Shown: positions 26,152 through 36,904 of the stretch, in pieces
Position numbering within the stretch: position 1 is the stretch's first letter
How the letters are laid out: each line of letters starts with the position of its first letter
Notes under the pieces: generated by a model
Told to the model about the DNA's origin: nothing
The model's input: the letters and a program-made list of their open reading frames with translations, nothing else
Databases searched by the model: none
Position numbers and translations under genes: made by a program
From: Spirochaetota bacterium
Lineage (GTDB): Bacteria > Spirochaetota > UBA12135 > COTS27 > JAFLEE01
DNA length: 64,000 nt
Assembly (NCBI GenBank): GCA_017302015.1
Contig: JAFLEE010000011.1
Coordinates: 25,318 to 89,317, forward strand
Direction: 5' to 3'

Positions 26152-28485
26152 CTATTGGGCGAAGAACAGCATCCGCCGACTCGTTTGGGTCTTGGAACGA
26201 TCCAACCCGGGCTTCAAATATTGGAACTCGAGGACCCAGGTGCCGGAGGTCAGTTTCAACTTGAGGTCGCTGCTGGCCACTTGGATGAAGGGGAAGGCGG
26301 GACCCACGCTGCCGTCGAAGAGTTGGACTTTTCGCCCGCCTGAAATCGGCGTGGCCGACACGATGACGCGCAGGGTGGCGTTACTGGCCGAGGGGACAGA
26401 AAGGGAGAGATAGGGCGCGAGGGAGGGGAAATAGGCCACGGCATCGGCCCGGCTGGAGGCGTTGCTATTCGTCGCGAGCCCGAGGTTCTCCGGCACCGGC
26501 AGGATCCAAATGACGGTGAGATCGGTCGCCGGCATCGTGATATTGGTGGTGAGAAACGGAAGCCCGAAGGTGATCGGGGCGAAATTGGTTAGGCCATAGG
26601 TGACCCCGGAATACAGGTTGGCCCAAGAAGCTTCCCCGGCGCTATTATTGGTGCGTACCCCCGATCCGTAGAGCCCGGGACCGCCGAGGCGCTCTCCCGC
26701 GAGAAGGACGCCCGAGGGCGTGATGGACCGCACGGTGAGAGTCGTCGCCGCCACGAGGGTGAAGGCGTAGGTGGCGGTGGTGACGCCTTGGCCGGCGGCA
26801 TTGGTGACGATGAGGTAGGCCGAGTAGCTGCCCAAGCTGAGCGACGGCGACGCGTGCCAATCGCGGGCGCTATCGGCGATGACGGGCGCCCGGTAGGCTT
26901 CCGTGCCCCCGGCGGTGTTCACCACGAGGATGGCGGTGGCGATGCCGAGCGGGGAGACGTGGTAGCCCCGGATCGTCAGGGGAGAGACCATGAGGGTGGA
27001 GACGTTGGTGATGTCCGCGTAGAGGTTGCTGACCACCAGGGCCGAGGCGCCATCGGCCCCGTTGTAGAGGCTCGAGTTCGTGGCGGCCACCACGCTCGAA
27101 TATTCGGTCGCGGACCAATTCGAACTGCGCGCGATGGCGGAGAGGCGGTATTCGTCGAAATACATCCTCGGAGACCCCTTCTGGGAAGTGTAGGTCGCCG
27201 GGAGGTACTCGTAAGTCGTGCCGGCCAGGGTGAGGCCCTGGAATCGGGGGCCGGATTCGTTCTGGGTGAACGGGCTATTGAGGTTGGAGGCGAGGGTGGC
27301 CCCGTTGCGCAGGAACCGCATCGAGACGTTGGTCGTCGAGCCGCTGGCCCAGATGTTCACGGTCTGGTCGAACTTGAACCAATTCCGGTAATAGCCCACG
27401 GGCCCCAGATTGGTATTGACGACCGGATAGGAGGGAGCGGTCACCCCCCACCCGCGGTAATAGTGGCCAATGACGCCGTTGGTCTGGTAGATCCACGCGC
27501 TGCCGTAACCGTCCGAATCGGGTTCGGAATAGCCGCGCCGCACGCCCCAGAGGCACGAGCAGGTATTCGCGTTGGTGCTCGGCGCGTAATTCGTGTATCG
27601 GTTATTATTCCCCGCGTAAAAGACGTTATTGTAGAAGTTGGACGGGTAATCGTCGAATCGCACCCACATGGAGTGGGTGAGGTTCCCGCCGCCGTTGGCG
27701 TTGGTATTATAGAGGCGGTCGGCCGCCGCGTTCCCCCCGAATGCGTTGGTGAAGGCGTAGATTCGAAGCCCGTACATCCCCTGGTACCCGGCCCCCATCT
27801 GGGCCGTATAGAGCATGTTCGTCGAAAAATAGCCGCCCCATCCGGTGTTATTGAAGCCCTGCATGCTATTGCCCATGCCGACACCGATCCCCGACTTGTT
27901 CGAGAAGATATTGGTCCCGGCCATCGTCACGTCGCACCTGAACGCGCTCGCGTCTTTCGGTAGGCCGGTATTCTCGTTGAGGTGGAGGACGACCAGGTAA
28001 TTGGTATCCCAGGTGTTGGTTCGGACCAAATTGGTGTTGAGCGAGGTGTAACTGGCCGTCAGGGACCGGGTAGTATTCGACCCGTCGAACGAGAGGTTCG
28101 CGTCGGTGTTTTTCCAATAGAGGTAGAAGGCGGTGTTATTGGAGAGGGTCGGTACGCAGACCCACGCTTGGAGGGTGGCCTTGCCGCCGCCATCCACCCC
28201 GAAGAACTCGACGTCATGGAAAAACTGCTTCCCGTCGATCCCGGCGAAGGTGATATCGCCCCCGTCTGATTTGATCACGTCGAGCCAAGCGGCGTTGGTG
28301 ATCGCCACGAGCACGGGGAAATCGTTTAGCGGACTGGTGGGGTCCATCGGCGAGAAATTCGTCAAGAGAATCCGTTTCTGGTACGCATTGCTCACCCAAG
28401 GATCGATGACGGCCGCGGGAAGGCTCCATCCGGAAAGGAAGGCCATCACTGAAAATAAAAACGTTTTCATCCACGCGTGAGACAT
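26152..28485 (-). CDS. Large secreted DUF2341-domain protein
   Basis: 777 residues with a signal peptide (about 1-25). Residues 30-200 match the DUF2341 pattern: an RILLTNFSP start, LNDFPVLVAIT and KATLQAWVCVPTLSNNTAFYLYWKN. A long Asn/Thr/Gly-rich concanavalin-like middle part follows (FDEYRLSAIARSSNWSATEYSS is the usual end of such modules), then Ig-like repeats. The ATG at 28485 follows GAGGTAA; the open frame extends further but without signal logic. It is probably a surface protein that binds glycans or cells. No catalytic motif or anchor was seen. Confidence 0.75.
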   Translation of the reverse strand: MSHAWMKTFLFSVMAFLSGWSLPAAVIDPWVSNAYQKRILLTNFSPMDPTSPLNDFPVLVAITNAAWLDVIKSDGGDITFAGIDGKQFFHDVEFFGVDGGGKATLQAWVCVPTLSNNTAFYLYWKNTDANLSFDGSNTTRSLTASYTSLNTNLVRTNTWDTNYLVVLHLNENTGLPKDASAFRCDVTMAGTNIFSNKSGIGVGMGNSMQGFNNTGWGGYFSTNMLYTAQMGAGYQGMYGLRIYAFTNAFGGNAAADRLYNTNANGGGNLTHSMWVRFDDYPSNFYNNVFYAGNNNRYTNYAPSTNANTCSCLWGVRRGYSEPDSDGYGSAWIYQTNGVIGHYYRGWGVTAPSYPVVNTNLGPVGYYRNWFKFDQTVNIWASGSTTNVSMRFLRNGATLASNLNSPFTQNESGPRFQGLTLAGTTYEYLPATYTSQKGSPRMYFDEYRLSAIARSSNWSATEYSSVVAATNSSLYNGADGASALVVSNLYADITNVSTLMVSPLTIRGYHVSPLGIATAILVVNTAGGTEAYRAPVIADSARDWHASPSLSLGSYSAYLIVTNAAGQGVTTATYAFTLVAATTLTVRSITPSGVLLAGERLGGPGLYGSGVRTNNSAGEASWANLYSGVTYGLTNFAPITFGLPFLTTNITMPATDLTVIWILPVPENLGLATNSNASSRADAVAYFPSLAPYLSLSVPSASNATLRVIVSATPISGGRKVQLFDGSVGPAFPFIQVASSDLKLKLTSGTWVLEFQYLKPGLDRSKTQTSRRMLFFAQ

Positions 28486-28612
28486 ACCGATTACCTCATC
28501 TATATATTTTAAACACTCCTTGCTCCTTATACAAGAGATTTCATTTTGAGGTGATCGTTTTCCATCCCTTCGAATCACCGCGGCCCGTTCGGAAAGATCC
28601 CGAAACTTCTCG

Positions 28613-29464
28613 CTAAGTATGCTTCGGTAACAAAGGAGCGCCCTCGGGAAAAACAATTTTTCGTCTCGAAGGCGTCAATCCTGCAAGGAGGGCCTCGGAG
28701 GGACGGTACGGATGCCTCCAGCGCCCCCAACTGACCCCGTAGCGGTAGACCGAAATGCGCCGTTGGCCGGGATTGCGCCGGGATGCGGAGCCGTGCATGA
28801 TGGAATCGGTGAAGATCAGGGCATCCCCCGCTTTCAAATGGACTTCGATCGCCCCCGTCACCCCCTCCGCGGAGGCCGCCTGGCCGTCTTTCATCCGGAA
28901 TTTCTCGAAGTCGGGATGGGGGAAATTGGACTTATGGCTGGCGGGAACCACCATGGTGGCCCCATCGCCCGCCCCGATATCCCGGTGCGCGATGAGCACG
29001 TTCACCTGGTTGCAGTGGAATTTCCGGTCTTGGACATGGAATTTGGTCCGCATGGTGCCGGTATGGCCCCCGGAATGGATGCCGATGGCCTCCCCCTCCT
29101 CGCGGATATTGGCGAAGCATTCGTCGATGAAAAGCGGCGCGTGCTGGTAATCGAAGGTGCCCTCCCCGCCGACGAAGGTCCGCACTTTCTCGATATAGGC
29201 GGGATGGTCGATGAGGCGTTGCCATGCCGGGCCATCCTCGTAGATCTGCTGGAGGTTGAGGCCTTCCTTCCCCCCGTAATCGTGGCCGTGGACATAACCG
29301 CTCCACTGGCCCTTCCTCAGATGTTGGAGGCGGTCGAGGCTCTCATTGGTGGCCCGCAGTTCATCGGGGGAGAGGGCCTGTCGGACGATGATGAAGCCGT
29401 TTAAGTCGAAGTGGAAAATCTCCATGTCGCTGGGGGCGATGGCGTCGGGATAATAGGGTTCCAT
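28613..29464 (-). CDS. Phytanoyl-CoA dioxygenase (PhyH)-family protein 1
   Basis: 283 residues of the Fe(II)/2-oxoglutarate dioxygenase fold. It starts with the typical FHFDLNGFIIVRQALSPDEL. Later come the HRDIGAGDGATMVVPASHKSN strand, the distal metal His in DALIFTDSIMHGS and an Arg (QRRISVYRYG) for 2-oxoglutarate. The proximal HxD is not obvious in its usual form; the IHSGGHTGTMRTKF region is the likely site. Members act on diverse small molecules, so the substrate is open. GGAG lies before the ATG at 29464. It is divergent from uvrB. Confidence 0.8.
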   Translation of the reverse strand: MEPYYPDAIAPSDMEIFHFDLNGFIIVRQALSPDELRATNESLDRLQHLRKGQWSGYVHGHDYGGKEGLNLQQIYEDGPAWQRLIDHPAYIEKVRTFVGGEGTFDYQHAPLFIDECFANIREEGEAIGIHSGGHTGTMRTKFHVQDRKFHCNQVNVLIAHRDIGAGDGATMVVPASHKSNFPHPDFEKFRMKDGQAASAEGVTGAIEVHLKAGDALIFTDSIMHGSASRRNPGQRRISVYRYGVSWGRWRHPYRPSEALLAGLTPSRRKIVFPEGAPLLPKHT

Positions 29465-29742
29465 GCTGGCTCCTTTGCCGGGTCGCTTGGTCCTTTCCCG
29501 ATCGGGGGAGGGGAAGCGCCTTCGGTGTGCCAAAGAAGATGGGGCCTGGAAGGCGCGCGGGCATTGCGTGAATCGGGATCCGCCCTGCGTTTTACGATAT
29601 GGGAGCCTCCCATTCCCGATTCGTGGGACCGCGGCGCGAAGGGCCGCGAGTTCCATCACCACCGAAACGACTTGGATCTGGAGGAAGCAAGTGCGCCCAG
29701 AGGCATCGATCCCCCTCCACCTTCCCCCGAAACTGCGGCGGT
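29465..29742. other. Divergent intergenic region between PhyH 1 and uvrB
   Basis: It must hold the PhyH promoter. No convincing consensus on the reverse strand and no gene were seen. Confidence 0.4.
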
Positions 29743-29771
29743 TTGACCATCCCCACCCCATGGGATACTTT
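29743..29771 (+). promoter_or_regulatory. Promoter of uvrB
   Basis: TTGACC (29743-29748), 17 bases, TACTTT (29766-29771), 20 bases before the ATG. No LexA-type box was recognised. Confidence 0.5.
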
Positions 29772-29791
29772 TACCCGCAGAGCAGAAACCC

Positions 29792-31777
<1,986 letters not shown>

Positions 31778-31789
31778 GCCGCCTTCCCC

Positions 31790-32611
31790 ATGCCCGAACG
31801 CACGTCCCTCCTGCCGCTCGTCCTGGCGATCGCATTGGCTTGGCCGGCGGGGGTCCATGCCTCCAGTTTCCGCGAGCTCTCCTGGGAGGATTTCCGAGGA
31901 CCGACCCCGAAGCCCGGGAGGACCGTCCTCACCGGGTTCTATTCCGTGCAATCCGGAAAGATGAAGTCGGCCATCCGCCTGGAATACCTCGTGGAGACCG
32001 GGGGGGTCACCTTCCTCATGGCCGCCGACGGGGTGCGCGGACGCTACCGGGTAAAGGCAGACCTCACCCCCGTCGACCTTCAGACCGACATCTCGAGCCC
32101 CGAATCCATCGCGTTCATCGGGTACGACGCGCGCAAGGCCCTGCTGAAGGAGGGCATGCGCCTCGAATGGTCCCTATGGAAAGGGGGGGCGGTCACCAAA
32201 CGTTCCGAGGTCTCCCTGGCCCGCCCCATGGTCAATAGCGACACGCTCGGGCTCTGCCTGCAGCGGCTGCTCCTTCTGCGGCCTGAAAGCCGCAGCGGCG
32301 AACTCTTCCTCATGTCGATGGGGATGCGCCTCGGGGTGGATTTCCGCTATTTCACCGCGAGCAAGCTGGGGGAAATCTCCAAATACCGGCTGCCGCCCGA
32401 GGCCGCCTCGAGAACGAGCGCCCTCACGAAGACCCTCCACGTCTATGAAATGTCCGCCAGCGGCCTCATCGGCTTCTTCGCCTCCGACAAGTACTACCAG
32501 GTCTTCCGCGACGACGCGGAGAAGACCCCGGTGGCGTATTGGGGCGGGGGCGAGAAGGCCTTCGAGTTCATGATCATCGATTCCATCGAGAGGAAACCCG
32601 CGGTTCCCTGA
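31790..32611 (+). CDS. Secreted protein of unknown function
   Basis: 273 residues with a signal peptide (about 1-24, ending VHASS). The remainder is mostly beta-strand, with segments such as VLTGFYSVQSGKMKSAIRLEYLVE. It somewhat recalls DUF3108-type outer-membrane biogenesis proteins, but no motif confirms this. It follows uvrB by 12 bases and is probably co-transcribed, though no functional link to repair is evident. Confidence 0.6.
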   Translation: MPERTSLLPLVLAIALAWPAGVHASSFRELSWEDFRGPTPKPGRTVLTGFYSVQSGKMKSAIRLEYLVETGGVTFLMAADGVRGRYRVKADLTPVDLQTDISSPESIAFIGYDARKALLKEGMRLEWSLWKGGAVTKRSEVSLARPMVNSDTLGLCLQRLLLLRPESRSGELFLMSMGMRLGVDFRYFTASKLGEISKYRLPPEAASRTSALTKTLHVYEMSASGLIGFFASDKYYQVFRDDAEKTPVAYWGGGEKAFEFMIIDSIERKPAVP

Positions 32612-32634
32612 CGCGCTCTCCTCGCGGGCCCCCC

Positions 32635-33504
32635 TCACTTCACCCGCCGCAGATGCGCATCGCTCCCGCGCTCCTCGCCCTTCCAGGCGTAGGGGTCGCG
32701 GCCCGCCACGAGCATGACCTTGCGCGAATCCATGCGGGCCACGGGAACGCCTTGGGCATCCTGGCCCCAGGGCAAGAGCGAGGCCGCGCTCATATAGTGG
32801 TTGACGATGGCGCGGCGGTAGCCCTTGCTCCGGTTCACGCGGCTGCGGTGCAGCAGGTAGCCGTTGAAAAAGACCACGCTCCCAGAGGGGATCTCCACCG
32901 GGATCTCGTCGCGGTCGTCGAAGCCGACGCTTTCCTCGGACGCGTCGAACTCCCCGGGCTTCCCGTGGGGCTTCTGCGGGTAGAGGATCCCCGGCCGGTG
33001 GGTGCCGGGGAGCACCCAAAGGCATCCGTTCTCCACCGTGGCGTCGTCCACCGCGGCCCAGGCCCCGATGAGGGACCGGTCGCGGGTAGGGATGTAGATC
33101 TCGTCCTGGTGCCAGGCCTGGCCGGGGAAGCCGGGGGGCTTCACGAAGAACATCGACTGCATGCATTTCACGCTGCCGTCCCACCAGGGCAGGTGGGCTC
33201 CGGTGAGGCGGGAGAGGACCCGGGTGAGCGCGGGATGCTTCACGAACTCCATGATCGCCGGGGAGATCCACTGGGGTTGGTGGACGCACAGGATGGATTC
33301 AAAGACCGAGCGCCCCGCCTCGGCGGAAACGGGGGGAAAGGCGGCGGCGGGATAGCCGCCTGTGGCGATCTTCTCGATCTCGCGCTTGAGGGTCTCGATG
33401 ATCTCGGGCCCCAATAGGCGTTCTTTCACGACGAAGCCGTTCTCGAGGAACCCCTCGATCTCGGCGGGGGTCAGGACGGCGCTGGCTTCCAGGGTAGTCG
33501 GCAT
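32635..33504 (-). CDS. Phytanoyl-CoA dioxygenase (PhyH)-family protein 2
   Basis: 289 residues. The start AEIEGFLENGFVVKERLLGPE is typical. The HxD metal pair is clear in AWHQDEIYIPTRD. The distal His lies in VVFFNGYLLHRSRVN, with GYRRAIVNHYMS supplying the Arg that binds 2-oxoglutarate. It is only distantly related to the protein at 28613-29464. ATG 33504 has GGAG 7 bases upstream; the ATG at 33516 lacks one. It is divergent from an AraC regulator, a common pairing that suggests induction by its substrate. Confidence 0.87.
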   Translation of the reverse strand: MPTTLEASAVLTPAEIEGFLENGFVVKERLLGPEIIETLKREIEKIATGGYPAAAFPPVSAEAGRSVFESILCVHQPQWISPAIMEFVKHPALTRVLSRLTGAHLPWWDGSVKCMQSMFFVKPPGFPGQAWHQDEIYIPTRDRSLIGAWAAVDDATVENGCLWVLPGTHRPGILYPQKPHGKPGEFDASEESVGFDDRDEIPVEIPSGSVVFFNGYLLHRSRVNRSKGYRRAIVNHYMSAASLLPWGQDAQGVPVARMDSRKVMLVAGRDPYAWKGEERGSDAHLRRVK

Positions 33505-33659
33505 GGCTTTCTCCATTGCGGGTTTTCCGGGGGCGGGTAGGCGGTCGCGTCCTCCACGGCTCCTCCGGGTTCCCATGCATAGGAAAATAGGGGATCGGGG
33601 GGGCGCGGGAAATGACCGGCCTTGATCCCGATTGACTGGAATTGATCTAACGAGGACCC

Positions 33660-34526
33660 GTGGAAATCCGCCGTTTCGGAAGCGTCGTCTATCCCCCGGG
33701 GGGAACCTTCGACCGGGAACGGCAGGCCTGGCTCCAGTGGGTGGGGATCCATTCGGGCGAGGTGCGCGTGCGGCAGGACCGCCAGGAGTTCACCGTCGGC
33801 GCCGGGAACCATTTCTTCATGGTGCCGGGTTGCGCCTACGCCCTGCGGTTCTCCCCCCGTTCCGCCACGAGGCATTCTTGGATCGACCTGCGCGGGAAGG
33901 TTCCCGCGGCGCTCGCCGGGCTTTCCAGGAACCCCGCCTCCCAACCCATGGAGCGCGAGCAGGAACGTTTCATGGAAGCGCTCCTGGGATTCAAGCGCGG
34001 GCCGGAACGCGAGCGGGATCCTTTTTTCCGGGAGTTGGCCGAGGCCTTCGTCCATGACATCCTGCGCCAATGGAAAAAATTCCCCGCGGGATCCCGCGGC
34101 GCGGCCCCGTCGCGGTTCCCGCTCCCCCTCGTCGAGGAGTGGATGCGGGAACGCCTGGCGGAGAGCCTCCATCTCGAGGATCTCGCCGACGAGGCGGGCG
34201 TCACCCGGGAGCACCTGGTGCGGCAATTCCGCAAGGCGACCGGGCAAACGCCCATGGCGCGGTTGTGGCGACTCCGGATCGCCCGTGCGCGCGAACTCCT
34301 CTCCTGCACGGGGCTCTCGCTGGAGGCCATCGCCGAGCAGACGGGCTTCGCGTCCCTGCACCATTTCTCCCGGCGCATCAAGGCGGAGACGGGATACCCT
34401 CCCGGCGAGTTCCGCGCCCGTTTCGCGGGGAGCGACCGGCCTTTCCCGGCGGCGCCCCGTCCCCACGCTTCCCACGCGCGCCCAGTCCCGGCCGACCGGC
34501 CGTTCCCCAGGAGCCAGATCCCATGA
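33660..34526 (+). CDS. AraC-family transcription regulator
   Basis: 288 residues: a cupin sensing half (WVGIHSGEVRVRQDRQEF; VGAGNHFFMVPG) and a double HTH (LADEAGVTREHLVRQFRKATG; AEQTGFASLHHFSRRIKAETG). The last 45 residues are a Pro/Arg-rich tail outside the domain. GTG at 33660 follows a weak GAGG. It lies divergent from PhyH 2, and its stop overlaps the next start as ATGA, so it is coupled to the HAD phosphatase gene. Confidence 0.88.
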   Translation: MEIRRFGSVVYPPGGTFDRERQAWLQWVGIHSGEVRVRQDRQEFTVGAGNHFFMVPGCAYALRFSPRSATRHSWIDLRGKVPAALAGLSRNPASQPMEREQERFMEALLGFKRGPERERDPFFRELAEAFVHDILRQWKKFPAGSRGAAPSRFPLPLVEEWMRERLAESLHLEDLADEAGVTREHLVRQFRKATGQTPMARLWRLRIARARELLSCTGLSLEAIAEQTGFASLHHFSRRIKAETGYPPGEFRARFAGSDRPFPAAPRPHASHARPVPADRPFPRSQIP

Positions 34527-35170
34527 AATACCAAGCGATCCTCTTCGACATGGACGGGGTCATCGTCGACAGCGAGCCCATGATCCGCGACGCCGCCGTC
34601 GAATGGTATCGCCGCGGCGGGCACGTCGTTTCGCCGGGCGATTTCATCCCGTTCATCGGGACCGGGGAAGACCGCTTCATCGGCGGGGTGGCGGAGAAGC
34701 ACGGCATCGCCATCGACCTCGCCCGCGCCAAGCGCGAGGTCTACGAAATCTACTTCGAGATCCTCCCCGGGCGCCTAAAACCCGTATCGGGCGCCGTCGC
34801 GTTCCTGGCGCGTTGCCGAGCCGCCGGGATGCCCACGGCCCTGGCCACCAGCGCGGATCTCACGAAGATGGAAGCCAATCTGCGCGCGATCGCCCTGCCC
34901 CAGGGCGCGTTTGATCGCCTGGTGTTCGGCGAGCGGATCAAACGCAAGAAGCCCGATCCCGAGATCTTCCTCACGGCGGCCGCGGAGTTGGGGGTGGATC
35001 CGCGGCGCTGCCTCGTCATGGAAGACGCGCTCAACGGCGTTCAGGCGGCCAAGGCCGCGGGATGCGATTGCCTCGGGGTCACGACCACTTTCACGGCGAC
35101 CCAATTGCGGGAGCGGGGGGCGGATTTCACCGCCGCAGACTTGACGGCCGCCGCCGCGTTCCTAATCTAG
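34523..35170 (+). CDS. HAD-superfamily phosphatase, beta-phosphoglucomutase-like
   Basis: 215 residues. Motif I FDMDGVIVDSEP holds the nucleophile Asp and the DSEP extension typical of the beta-phosphoglucomutase group. Motif II is LATSADL, and motif III/IV is KPDPEIFLTAA with VMEDALNGVQAAKAAG. The cap domain spans about 16-80. It probably acts on a sugar phosphate. The ATG overlaps the AraC stop. Confidence 0.88.
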   Translation: MKYQAILFDMDGVIVDSEPMIRDAAVEWYRRGGHVVSPGDFIPFIGTGEDRFIGGVAEKHGIAIDLARAKREVYEIYFEILPGRLKPVSGAVAFLARCRAAGMPTALATSADLTKMEANLRAIALPQGAFDRLVFGERIKRKKPDPEIFLTAAAELGVDPRRCLVMEDALNGVQAAKAAGCDCLGVTTTFTATQLRERGADFTAADLTAAAAFLI

Positions 35171-35217
35171 AGGAAGCGCGTCGCCCCGGACTCCGGGCCG
35201 CGGTGGAGACGATCCCG

Positions 35218-35718
35218 TTACGCCATCGGCGGGAGCCCCATCCCGGCCCATTCCTCTTTTGACGGACCGCTGACGCCGGGCACCTTGAGCCCGGCTTGCC
35301 GCATGAGCACCGTGATCTGGCCCCGGTGGTGCGCGAGGTGGGTGATGAGGATGAAGAGCACGGTGCCCCGCTTCCAGGTCTCGCCGTACATGGGCAGGTC
35401 GTCTTCGAGCATGGCATCGTTCCATTGCTCCCCGATCTGGGAGACGAGGGACGCGCTGGCCTTCTTCCAGGCGGCGGCGATGGATTGGGCGTTCGCGGGG
35501 TGTGCCCCGTTTTCTTCGGGGGCCTCCACGGCCAAACCGGCCTTGTGGCCCATCTCCCCGAGGGTCTCGGCGAGGTGCCAACAAAGTCGGGCCAAGGTTC
35601 GGCCTCCGGGTGAGACGGACTGCGCCAGCGACGCGTCGGTGAGGGCGGAGAAAACGCGCAGGGTGGATTCGGATTCGCCTTTCCACACGGCCAGGAAATC
35701 GTCGATCTTACGGAACAT
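35218..35718 (-). CDS. DinB-family protein
   Basis: 166 residues of the four-helix DinB/YfiT fold. Candidate metal-binding His residues lie in LCWHLAETLGEMGHK and LITHLAHHRGQITVLMRQAG, the latter being the family signature. Many members use bacillithiol, mycothiol or similar thiols, but no role can be set here. GAGGTG precedes the ATG at 35718. It stands alone, convergent with the HAD gene. Confidence 0.85.
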   Translation of the reverse strand: MFRKIDDFLAVWKGESESTLRVFSALTDASLAQSVSPGGRTLARLCWHLAETLGEMGHKAGLAVEAPEENGAHPANAQSIAAAWKKASASLVSQIGEQWNDAMLEDDLPMYGETWKRGTVLFILITHLAHHRGQITVLMRQAGLKVPGVSGPSKEEWAGMGLPPMA

Positions 35719-35903
35719 CGGGCACCTCGTCGGGGGCGCGTTGGCCCCGGTTGGAATAGTCGCACGAAGGGGGCGGCTTGGCAAGAATGGGGCGAGTGCG
35801 GAGGCGCAACGCACGGGGAATCAAACGAAATCGGTGCGCGCGCACTTGCAGTGCCCCCGGCCTTCTTGAATGTCGGCGGTGGTCCCCCATGGAAAAATAA
35901 CCC

Positions 35904-36770
35904 ATGCCTTCGAGGACCGCCCCGCCATCCCTCCACGTGTCCACGGTCCGGAAATTCTCCGGCTACAAGTGCGAGCGGTTCTCTCGGGGGGCGTTCGGCC
36001 TCCACACCCACGCGCACCTCGAGATCATGGCCGTCGTTTCCGGGTCGGGCTGGCATTGGGTGAACGAAAAGCGCTTCCCCTTGCGCCCGGGGGAAATCTG
36101 GCTGCTCGGCCCCTGCCAGAGCCACCGGGCGGTCTATGACGCCAAGAAGAGCGGCCGCCATTACAATCTCGGGTTCCCGGTGGAACTCCTCCTCGGCTCC
36201 AAGCGGCCGCGGGCCGAGGCTTTCCGCGTCCTCGCGCCCTGGCTCGCTCCTGGGATCCCGGCCCCCGTCCTCCTGCCGAAGGCGGCGTGGTCGCGGGCGC
36301 TGGCGCTCTTCGCCTGGCTGGTGGCCGAGGAGGAGCGCGGCGATCCGTGGCGGGAGGGCCTCGCCGATGGCCTCATCCAGGCGCTCGTGCATCTCATCTC
36401 GCGGCACGCTCCCCAACCGCTCAAAGCCCCCGACTCGGCCGTCCTCGCCACCTTGGCCCGCATCGGGGAGCATTTCCAGGAACCGCTGACCACCACGGCC
36501 CTCGCGGCGGCGGAATCCCTGAGCCCGGCGCGCCTGGCCCAGCGCTTCCTGCGGGCCACGGGGCTCAGCGTGAAGGAGGCGCTCAACGACCGTCGGCTGC
36601 GCGAAGCGCGGCGGCTCCTCTCCGGGACCGATTTGGAGATCACCCGCGTCGGGGGCGAAGCGGGGTTCATGGACCCCTCCTACTTCAACCGCGTCTTCCG
36701 GAAGGCCTTCCAGATGACCCCCAGCGAGTGGCGCCGGCGCCAAGAAGGCGCCCCGGGGGGCGGGAGCTAA
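35904..36770 (+). CDS. AraC-family transcription regulator
   Basis: 288 residues: a cupin half with LHTHAHLEIMAVVSGSG and LRPGEIWLLGPCQSH, whose His residues may bind metal or sugar, and a double HTH (AAAESLSPARLAQRFLRATG; GGEAGFMDPSYFNRVFRKAFQ). Located 134 bases before a two-gene glycosidase operon in the same direction, its probable target. Confidence 0.87.
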   Translation: MPSRTAPPSLHVSTVRKFSGYKCERFSRGAFGLHTHAHLEIMAVVSGSGWHWVNEKRFPLRPGEIWLLGPCQSHRAVYDAKKSGRHYNLGFPVELLLGSKRPRAEAFRVLAPWLAPGIPAPVLLPKAAWSRALALFAWLVAEEERGDPWREGLADGLIQALVHLISRHAPQPLKAPDSAVLATLARIGEHFQEPLTTTALAAAESLSPARLAQRFLRATGLSVKEALNDRRLREARRLLSGTDLEITRVGGEAGFMDPSYFNRVFRKAFQMTPSEWRRRQEGAPGGGS

Positions 36771-36904
36771 AACGAGTCCTATCCGATGCGCGCTTCTGTC
36801 TTGCCGCCGGGTCCCGGATAGCGCAAGATGAGGGGGGCCCCCGGCCCACGGAGCACGCCTTGAAACGAAGGGATTGGACCCAGCGCCCCCGCCCGGGCCG
36901 GCCG

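Noticed and set aside
28486-28656. N-terminal extension of the DUF2341 protein
   Set aside because: The ATG at 28485 has GAGGTAA upstream and begins a signal peptide; the extension adds unlike sequence.
35127-36743. 538-codon reverse frame covering the DinB gene and AraC antisense
   Set aside because: Only the DinB frame (35218-35718) has family motifs and a ribosome site. The long frame is chance.
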